Shown here in pieces: positions 8,767 through 14,902 of a stretch of DNA of 40,949 nt; the stretch's first letter is position 1; each line of letters opens with the position of its first letter. This DNA comes from Streptomyces sp. SM10. Its GTDB lineage: Bacteria; Actinomycetota; Actinomycetes; Streptomycetales; Streptomycetaceae. Location: NCBI RefSeq assembly GCF_002910915.1, contig NZ_NEUF01000091.1, forward strand, positions 1 through 40,949, written 5' to 3'. A model generated the notes under the pieces. That model saw only the letters and a list, made by a program, of their open reading frames with translations, had not been told where the DNA came from and did not search any database. Both the position numbers and the translations under genes were made by a program.

Positions 8767-9504
8767 TCAGACGGCCGCGGTGCCCGAGGCGTTGCGGCGG
8801 CGCAGCTTGTACGCGACGGCACCGAGGCCACCGAGCATCAGCACCGAACCGGCGGCCAGGCCGCTGCCGGAGAGCGCCATCGCTCCGCCGCCGGTGTGCA
8901 CGCCGCCCTCGGGCTTCTCGTGCTTCCAGGTCTTCTCGCCGTCCTTGTCGCCGTAGCCGGACTCCTTGTCCTCGTCCTTGCTGCCGGAGCCGGACTCCTT
9001 GTCCTTCTCCCAGTCGTCCGCCGACACGCCGGCCAGCGCACCGCCACCGGTGTGCATGCCGCCCTCCGGCTTCTCGTGCTTCCACGAGTCCGGCTTCTCA
9101 CGGTCGTCGTTGCTGCCGGAGCCGGACTCCTTGTCCTTCTCCCAGTCGTCCGCCGACACGCCGGCCAGCGCACCGCCACCGGTGTGCATGCCGCCCTCCG
9201 GCTTCTCGTGCTTCCACGAGTCCGGCTTCTCACGGTCGTCGTTGCTGCCGGAGCCGGACTCCTTGTCCTTCTCCCAGTCGTCCGCCGACACGCCGGCCAG
9301 CGCACCGCCACCGGTGTGCATGCCGCCCTCGGGCTTGTCGTGCTTCCACGAGTCCGGCTTCTCGCGGTCGTCGTTGCTGCTGGCGGAGGAGCCGCTGTCC
9401 TTCTCCCAGCCGTCCGCCGAGGTCACGGCGTATGCGGCGGGGACGGAGACCGCGAGGACCGCCGTGACGGCGGCCGATGCGAACAGGGTGCGGGCAGAGC
9501 GCAT
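8767..9504 (-). CDS. secreted tandem-repeat surface protein, probable sortase substrate
   Basis: A 245-residue exported protein of no family I recognise. ATG 9504 follows AAAGGA by 10 bases. A signal peptide covers residues 1-26 (site at AYA-VT). The body has three near-identical 44-residue repeats plus degenerate copies at each end, rich in Lys/Glu/Asp/Ser/Gly, each with WEKDK, DREKPDSWKHEKPEGGM and HTGGG. The C-terminus has the architecture of a sorting signal: the last HTGGG at about 203-207, a hydrophobic stretch at 208-232, then KLRRR and a short tail. No LPxTG or LAxTG occurs; HTGGG takes that place. The downstream class F sortase supports envelope anchoring. A surface spacer or adhesin-like role is inferred only. 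Confidence 0.75.
   Translation of the reverse strand: MRSARTLFASAAVTAVLAVSVPAAYAVTSADGWEKDSGSSASSNDDREKPDSWKHDKPEGGMHTGGGALAGVSADDWEKDKESGSGSNDDREKPDSWKHEKPEGGMHTGGGALAGVSADDWEKDKESGSGSNDDREKPDSWKHEKPEGGMHTGGGALAGVSADDWEKDKESGSGSKDEDKESGYGDKDGEKTWKHEKPEGGVHTGGGAMALSGSGLAAGSVLMLGGLGAVAYKLRRRNASGTAAV
8896..9430 (-). repeat. in-frame 132-bp tandem repeats inside the surface-protein gene
   Basis: Equivalent points recur at 8999, 9131, 9263 and 9395, exactly 132 bases apart. The units beginning 8999 and 9131 are nearly identical in DNA; the outer copies are diverged, and the copy nearest the 3' end carries 24 extra bases. Near-identity at DNA level, synonymous sites included, points to recent duplication or gene conversion. 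Copy number is expected to vary between strains. Confidence 0.9.
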
Positions 9505-9548
9505 GGATACACAGTCCTTTCGCCACTCCCGCGCTGACCGGCTGGTTG

Positions 9549-9593
9549 TCGGCTCATCGGATCACGGGTGCGACGTGATCCACCGTCAGCCGA
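9549..9593. promoter_or_regulatory. nested inverted repeat upstream of the surface-protein gene
   Basis: Two arms are nested: GGATCAC (9559-9565) with GTGATCC (9575-9581), and outside them TCGGCT (9549-9554) with AGCCGA (9588-9593). It sits 45-89 bases upstream of the surface-protein start, where an operator would be expected. A second perfect 9-base repeat, GGGCCCACC (9601-9609) with GGTGGGCCC (9638-9646), follows. Whether these act as operators or RNA structures cannot be decided from sequence. Confidence 0.4.
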
Positions 9594-9689
9594 AATCCCG
9601 GGGCCCACCACTCGGGGAGGCCGCATTCGAGGGACTCGGTGGGCCCAACGTGTGACAGGGAGCCAGATGTCACCCGTTGGACGGCACGC

Positions 9690-10621
9690 CACGCCGGAGG
9701 GAGGTTTGGGCGGCGACGACCATCGGTGTAAGGGGGCGGGCGGTGAACAACGTGTCCGTGGAACTGCGCGGCACCCGGCTGACGGCCGAGGTGTCCGGCG
9801 ACCGGCTGCGGGACCCGGTGGCCGTACAGTCCCGTGCTCTGCCGGCCGCATCCGTGCGCGAGGTCGCGGTGGGGGCTGCCGCGCGGGGCTCGGGCGCCGC
9901 GGCGGACAACATGGGCGCCGCGGCCCTGTACCGGCCGGTGACGAAGCGGATCGCGACCGCCGAACCTGGACGTCTCCTGCCCGGTCACAGCGACGAGCTC
10001 GACGGCGCCACGGTCCCGGGCACGGAGGCCGGCTCCCCCTGGCAGTGGGTCCGCGGACCGGCGACGGGCGTCACCATGCCCCAGGGAGCGCTCTCCCGGC
10101 CGACACAGGATGCCGAGCTGCATCTCGGCGACAACACGGCCCCGGTGCTGCTTCGGGACGCGCCGGCGGGTGACTACACGGTCGAGGACGAAGCTCCGGT
10201 TCGCCCCCGACCGGGCTGCTCGGCAGGCCGGTCTCGTGCGGTACGAGAACGACGACCGCTGGTTCAAGCTCGTCCACTCCGTCCTTCCGCTCACCAACGG
10301 CGACGGTGCGGTGCTCGATGTCGGCGAGTTCGGCAAGGAGGGCGAGCGCCCCACGGCCACCCCGCCGACCGCCGTGGCCAACGCGCCGATGTTCGGGGGA
10401 CCGACGGCCGACACGATGCGGCTGCGGCTGGCCCCCACCTCGACACCGCGCACGGGGAGCACGAGGTACGCGCGTCCACCAGCCGTGACGGTGTCCACTG
10501 GTCGGCCGGGAGCGTCTGGACACTTCCGGTCCGGGGTGAGCTGAGGATCGGTCTCGTCTCCCACAACCGGTCCGGCACGACGGCCGGCTCCGACTACGTA
10601 CGGACGTACGCCACGCCCTGA
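9690..10621 (+). pseudogene. frameshifted C-terminal remnant of a GH43-like secreted hydrolase
   Basis: Protein-like sequence runs in three consecutive blocks in two frames. Block 1 (about 9740-10187) reads NVSVELRGTRLTAEVSGD onward, then PGHSDELDGATVPG and WQWVRGPATGV. Block 2 (about 10190-10430, other frame) reads TKLRFAPDRAARQAGLVRYE and NDDRWFKLVHSVLPL. Block 3, back in the first frame, reads VRASTSRDGVHWSAGSVWTL, then GLVSHN and YVRTYATP, and stops at 10621. Joined, they resemble the concanavalin-like C-terminal part of Streptomyces family 43 arabinosidases/xylosidases. The catalytic propeller and signal peptide are absent. Shifts fall near 10187 and at a C-run near 10432. The 5' truncation looks real; the indels could be sequencing errors. 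The family call is from memory of typical sequences. Confidence 0.6.
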
Positions 10622-10765
10622 ACCCGGCCGCCACTTCCTGAATCCATGGCCCGCCAGGTCTCACGCTCCGTCACCGAGGAGTTCACACAGAGGGGGTCCC
10701 CATCGGGACGCGGTCATCAGTTCTTGTCGCCAACAGGCCCTGCTACATCTGCTGTTGCACATCTC

Positions 10766-10820
10766 TTGACGCGTTCGTAACAAGGGTGGAGTATCTCGCA
10801 CAGCCGGAGAGAGCGCTCTC
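10766..10820 (+). promoter_or_regulatory. promoter with palindromic operator before the GH55-like gene
   Basis: A candidate -35 box TTGACG (10766-10771) and -10 box GAGTAT (10789-10794) are 17 bases apart. Just downstream, where transcription would begin, is the perfect palindrome GAGAGCGCTCTC (10809-10820), flanked by AGCCGG and CCGGCT. It shares the GAGCGCTC core with CebR and related LacI-family operators of Streptomyces but lacks the full TGGGAGCGCTCCCA, so the regulator may be CebR or a paralogue. The gene's ATG follows 46 bases later. Confidence 0.55.
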
Positions 10821-10866
10821 CGGCTGTGCGCGTCGTGTACCCGCCCCACGACTCAGGAGACCCCCG

Positions 10867-13047
10867 ATGTACGCACCCCCGAACCTCCACAGACCACTTC
10901 TCGCCCTCACCGGAAGACGCAGCGGTGTGCTGGCCGTCATCGCCGGACTGGTCCTGTCGCTCCTCGCGTTCGTGCCCCAACCCTCCGCGAGCGCGGCGCC
11001 CACGCTGCTCTCTCAGGGGAAGACCGTCACCGCCTCCAGCCAGGAGAACGGCGGCACCCCCGCCACCGCCGCGGTGGACGGCAACACCGGCACCCGCTGG
11101 GCCAGCGCCTTCTCCGACCCCCAGTGGATCAAGGTCGACCTGGGCGCCGCCGCCTCGATGAGCCAGATCGTCCTGCGCTGGGAGGCCGCCTACTCCACCG
11201 GCTACCGGATCGAGTTCTCCTCCGACAACAGCAACTGGAGCACCGCCTACTCGACCACCACCGGTGCCGGCGGCACGGAGACCCTCAACGTCTCGGGCAC
11301 CGCGCGCTACGTCCGGCTGACCGGCACCGCCCGCGCCACCGGATACGGCCACTCCCTCTGGGAGTTCCAGGTGTTCGGCACCACCGGCGGGGGCGACCCG
11401 CAGATCCCCGGCGGCGGCGACCTCGGCCCCAACGTCCTGGTCTTCGACCCCTCGACGCCCAACATCCAGGGCAAGGTCGACGACATCTTCAAGCAGCAGG
11501 AGTCCGCGCAGTTCGGCACGGGCCGCTACGCGCTGATGTTCAAGCCGGGCACGTACAACAGCATCAACGCCCAGATCGGCTTCTACACCTCCATCGCCGG
11601 CCTCGGTCTCAAGCCGGACGACACCACCTTCAACGGTGATGTCACCGTCGACGCGGGCTGGTTCGACGGCAACGCCACCCAGAACTTCTGGCGCTCGGCC
11701 GAGAACCTGGCCCTCAACCCGGTCAGCGGCACCAACCGCTGGGCCGTCTCCCAGGCCGCCCCCTTCCGCCGCATGCACGTCAAGGGCGGACTCAACCTCG
11801 CGCCGAACGGCTACGGCTGGGCGAGCGGCGGCTACATCGCCGACAGCAAGATCGACGGCCAGGTCGGGCCCTACTCCCAGCAGCAGTGGTACACCCGCGA
11901 CAGCACCATCGGCAGCTGGGGCAACGGCGTCTGGAACATGACGTTCTCCGGCGTCGAGGGCGCCCCCGCCCAGAGCTTCCCCGAGCCGCCGTACACCACC
12001 CTGGACACCACCCCGGTCTCCCGCGAGAAGCCCTTCCTCTACCTCGACGGCAACGACTACAAGGTCTTCGTCCCGGCCAAGCGCGCCAACGCGCGCGGTG
12101 TCTCGTGGAACGGCACCCCGCAGGGTGAGTCCATCCCGCTGAGCCAGTTCTACGTGGTCAAGCCCGGCGCGACCGCGCAGACCATCAACGCGGCCGTCCG
12201 CCAGGGCCTGCACCTGCTCTTCACGCCGGGCATCTACCACGTCAACGAGCCCATCGAGATCAACCGCGCGAACACCGTCGCCCTGGGCCTCGGACTCGCC
12301 ACGATCATCCCGGACAACGGCGTGACCGCGATCAAGGTCGGCGACGTCGACGGCGTCAAGCTCGCCGGACTCCTCGTCGACGCGGGGACGCAGAACTCCT
12401 CGGTCCTCGTCCAGGTCGGCCCCGCGGGCGCCTCGGCCGACCACGCGGCGAACCCGACCAGCCTCCACGACGTGTTCGTCCGGGTCGGCGGCGCCGGGGC
12501 CGGCAAGGCGACCACCGGCATGGTGGTCAACAGCGACGACACCATCATCGACCACACCTGGCTGTGGCGCGCCGACCACGGCGACGGAGTCGGCTGGGAG
12601 ACCAACCGCTCCGACTACGGACTCCGGGTCAACGGTGACGACGTCCTGGCCACCGGCCTGTTCGTCGAACACTTCAACAAGTACGACGTCCAGTGGTACG
12701 GCGAGAACGGGAAGACGATCTTCTTCCAGAACGAGAAGGCGTACGACGCCCCCGACCAGGCCGCCATCCAGAACGGCGACACCAAGGGGTACGCCGCCTA
12801 CAAGGTCGGCGACTCCGTCACCACCCACGAGGGCTGGGGCATGGGCAGCTACTGCTACTTCAACGTCGACCCGACCATCCGCCAGCAGCACGGCTTCCAG
12901 GCCCCGGTGAAGCCCGGCGTGAAGTTCCACGACCTGCTCGTGGTCTCGCTCGGCGGCCAGGGCCAGTACGAACACGTCATCAACAACACCGGATCACCCA
13001 CCTCCGGTACGTCGACCGTCCCGTCCCAGGTGGTGTCCTTTCCCTGA
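10867..13047 (+). CDS. secreted discoidin (F5/8C) + beta-helix glucanase, probably GH55-like
   Basis: A 726-residue secreted protein. ATG 10867 follows AGGAGA by 6 bases. Signal peptide residues 1-44 (ASA-AP); F5/8 type C/CBM32-like domain about 46-171 (DGNTGTRWASAFSDPQWIKV, YVRLTG, SLWEFQVFG); Gly/Pro linker; then about 540 residues of right-handed beta-helix. The helix half contains two similar opening segments (NVLVFDPSTPNIQGKVDDIF; later YVVKPGATAQTINAAVRQG), suggesting a double helix as in GH55 exo-beta-1,3-glucanases. Acidic residues in GWETN and FVEHFNKYD are candidate catalytic groups. Such proteins are often annotated 'coagulation factor 5/8 type' or, misleadingly, 'adenylyl cyclase'. 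Secretion and the beta-helix are clear; GH55 and the substrate are inferred. A palindromic operator overlaps its promoter. Confidence 0.75.
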   Translation: MYAPPNLHRPLLALTGRRSGVLAVIAGLVLSLLAFVPQPSASAAPTLLSQGKTVTASSQENGGTPATAAVDGNTGTRWASAFSDPQWIKVDLGAAASMSQIVLRWEAAYSTGYRIEFSSDNSNWSTAYSTTTGAGGTETLNVSGTARYVRLTGTARATGYGHSLWEFQVFGTTGGGDPQIPGGGDLGPNVLVFDPSTPNIQGKVDDIFKQQESAQFGTGRYALMFKPGTYNSINAQIGFYTSIAGLGLKPDDTTFNGDVTVDAGWFDGNATQNFWRSAENLALNPVSGTNRWAVSQAAPFRRMHVKGGLNLAPNGYGWASGGYIADSKIDGQVGPYSQQQWYTRDSTIGSWGNGVWNMTFSGVEGAPAQSFPEPPYTTLDTTPVSREKPFLYLDGNDYKVFVPAKRANARGVSWNGTPQGESIPLSQFYVVKPGATAQTINAAVRQGLHLLFTPGIYHVNEPIEINRANTVALGLGLATIIPDNGVTAIKVGDVDGVKLAGLLVDAGTQNSSVLVQVGPAGASADHAANPTSLHDVFVRVGGAGAGKATTGMVVNSDDTIIDHTWLWRADHGDGVGWETNRSDYGLRVNGDDVLATGLFVEHFNKYDVQWYGENGKTIFFQNEKAYDAPDQAAIQNGDTKGYAAYKVGDSVTTHEGWGMGSYCYFNVDPTIRQQHGFQAPVKPGVKFHDLLVVSLGGQGQYEHVINNTGSPTSGTSTVPSQVVSFP

Positions 13048-13084
13048 GACGGGGTGAGATGAGCGGAGCCGGCTCATCGGACGG

Positions 13085-13117
13085 CGCGGGGCCCGGCAGT
13101 CACTGCCGGGCCCCGCG
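13085..13117. terminator. bidirectional stem-loop terminator
   Basis: A perfect 15-base stem around GCGGGGCCCGGCAG with a TCA loop lies between the convergent GH55-like and FAD hydroxylase genes. Its symmetry lets it serve both strands. No T-tract follows. Confidence 0.75.
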
Positions 13118-13155
13118 TCGTGCGCTCCCGCGCCCCTCCGGCACGCGCCCTGCCG

Positions 13156-14778
13156 TCACACGGCGAAGAGCGACTCCAGGTAGGTCCGCACCTCCGGGCC
13201 GTCCGCCGGGGCGGCGCGCATGCCGACGTATCCGTCGGGTCGCACGAGGATCGCCTCGCCGCCCCGCGCACCGTACGCACGGCGGAACTCGCCGAGGCTG
13301 TCGTGCACGGTCGGCAGCCGTGGTGCCGGGTCAGGCAGGCGCGGGGCGAGGACCACACAGGTGTTCAGCAGACCGTGTGCGGCGCGGGCGGCAGCCGTCG
13401 CGACCTCGTCGAAGGACGTCGGCCGGTTCTCGGCGTCGGCGTAGAGCAGCAGGGTGTGCTCCCGCTCACGCAGGAGGGTGAACAGCCGGACGGGGAAGGC
13501 GCCCAGGGCGTGCAGGAGTCCGCCGCAGTCGGGTGCGCGGTCGCCCGGTGCCGGTCCCTCGGGTGCGGATCCACCGGGCGCCACGACCGGGCTGCCCCGG
13601 TAGCCCATCAGGAGCTGGGCCTCGCGGAGCATCAGCGTCTCCGGATCGTCCGGATCGCCCTGGATCCCGCTCCTCACGTGGCGCAGTGTCCGCGCGACCA
13701 CTTCCTCGCCGATCGGGCGGCGTTCGGCGTCGTAACTCTCCAGCAGCCCGGCACGCGCGTGACCGTGCACCGCGGCGGCGAGCTTCCACGCCAGGTTGAA
13801 CGCGTCCTGGACCCCGGTGTTCATCCCCTGCGCGCCGGTCGGCGGGTGGATGTGCGCGGCGTCGCCGGCCACGAAGACCCGTCCCCGGCCGTACCGGCCG
13901 ACGATGCGGTGGCTGATGCGGAAGACGGAGGACCAGCGCAGCGACGAAGCGGTCGTGGAGCGGGGGGAGAGCCGGTCGAGCACGGCCTGGATGTGCCCGA
14001 TCCCGGGCACCGGCCCCTGGTCGCCACTCAGCCCGTGCGCCACCCCGTCGCCGTCCCCGGGCGGGGTGCGCGAGAGCTCGGGCGGTGTGGCCATGGACAT
14101 CCGGTAGCGCTTCACCCCGGGCAGCGGGATGCACACCAGGATGTCGTCCGTCTGCCCGTCGGCGACGCGCGAGGCCCGGAGCGCGTATCCGTCCGGCAGG
14201 TCCCAGTCGACCTCGACGTCTCCCAGCATGTACTCCTCGGGAAGCGCGGCGCCCTCGAAGGACAGTCCGAGCCCTTTGCGTACGGCGCTGTGCGCGCCGT
14301 CGCAGCCGACGAGGTAGCGGGCCGTCAGTTCCTCGGTGCCGCTCCCGGGGAGGGAGAGGATCGCTCTCACCTCGTCGGCGTCCTGCTCGAAGGAGAGGAG
14401 TTCGGTGCCGCGTTCGACCTGGCCTCCCCGCCGGATCAGGAGGTCCTCGAGGAGGCGTTCGGTCTCGTACTGCGGGAGGGCGGCGAAGCCGTAGGGCACC
14501 TCGGGCGGGAGCCGGAGGTCGATCCGCGGTCCTTCCTCGCCGTTGACGTAGAGGAGCTGCCCCTTCAGGGGGACCGCCGTCTCCAGCGCCTCGCGGACCA
14601 TCCCCATCCGGTCCCAGATCTCCAGCGTCCTCGGCTGGACGCCCACCGCCCGTGCGTAGGGGAGGCGGGCGGGCAGCCGGTCGACGACCCTGCACGACAC
14701 ACCTCGCCGGGCCAGCTCGGACGCTGCTGTCAGACCCACGGGGCCCGCCCCCGCGACGAGCACATCGACATCGACCAT
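13156..14778 (-). CDS. FAD-dependent aromatic hydroxylase (class A flavoprotein monooxygenase)
   Basis: Cytoplasmic NAD(P)H/FAD monooxygenase of the p-hydroxybenzoate hydroxylase fold; such enzymes hydroxylate phenolic or polyketide substrates, and some inactivate antibiotics. ATG 14778 has GGGAGG a few bases upstream and gives 540 residues; an in-frame ATG 8 codons earlier lacks that site. Motifs in order: dinucleotide-binding GAGPVG at residues 10-15, the DG motif in CDGAHSAVRK, and the GD motif in GDAAHIHPPTGAQGMNTGVQ followed by DAFNLAWKLA. A C-terminal thioredoxin-like domain is consistent with the length. It stands alone, with two palindromes in its promoter, which suggests control by an unlinked ligand-responsive repressor. 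Substrate unknown. Confidence 0.9.
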   Translation of the reverse strand: MVDVDVLVAGAGPVGLTAASELARRGVSCRVVDRLPARLPYARAVGVQPRTLEIWDRMGMVREALETAVPLKGQLLYVNGEEGPRIDLRLPPEVPYGFAALPQYETERLLEDLLIRRGGQVERGTELLSFEQDADEVRAILSLPGSGTEELTARYLVGCDGAHSAVRKGLGLSFEGAALPEEYMLGDVEVDWDLPDGYALRASRVADGQTDDILVCIPLPGVKRYRMSMATPPELSRTPPGDGDGVAHGLSGDQGPVPGIGHIQAVLDRLSPRSTTASSLRWSSVFRISHRIVGRYGRGRVFVAGDAAHIHPPTGAQGMNTGVQDAFNLAWKLAAAVHGHARAGLLESYDAERRPIGEEVVARTLRHVRSGIQGDPDDPETLMLREAQLLMGYRGSPVVAPGGSAPEGPAPGDRAPDCGGLLHALGAFPVRLFTLLREREHTLLLYADAENRPTSFDEVATAAARAAHGLLNTCVVLAPRLPDPAPRLPTVHDSLGEFRRAYGARGGEAILVRPDGYVGMRAAPADGPEVRTYLESLFAV

Positions 14779-14795
14779 GGGTGCCTCCCAGGCGC

Positions 14796-14843
14796 GGTGC
14801 ATTCACTTCAATGCACCACACCAGGGGCGAAATGTCCATTTCG
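14796..14843 (-). promoter_or_regulatory. two palindromes upstream of the FAD hydroxylase
   Basis: Palindrome 1 is GGTGCATT-N6-AATGCACC (14796-14817), 18 bases upstream of the start codon. Palindrome 2 is CGAAAT-N4-ATTTCG (14828-14843). Both have perfect arms and sit in locally AT-richer DNA. Their size suits a TetR- or MarR-family dimer. No regulator gene is adjacent. Confidence 0.55.
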
Positions 14844-14862
14844 ATGCTCGATGCTCCGTGGC

Positions 14863-14893
14863 CCGGTGCGGGGAGGGGCCCTCCCCGCACCGG
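14863..14893 (-). terminator. stem-loop terminator after the GH74 gene
   Basis: A 15-base perfect inverted repeat (CCGGTGCGGGGAGGG with its complement, one central base) begins 10 bases past the GH74 stop. It separates that gene from the FAD hydroxylase promoter. Confidence 0.7.
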
Positions 14894-14902
14894 CCGCAGT
14901 CG

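Noticed and set aside
8896..9430. CRISPR-like repeat array
   Set aside because: Units are contiguous 132-bp in-frame coding repeats without spacers, inside a secreted-protein gene.
9554..10564. Reverse frame over the GH43-like remnant
   Set aside because: Stays open only because of GC bias; the forward strand carries recognisable hydrolase blocks in two frames, which explains the region better.
10717..12975. 752-residue reverse frame opposite the GH55-like gene
   Set aside because: Shadow of a secreted protein with signal peptide and domains; this frame is low complexity (Val/Asp/Gly/Arg).
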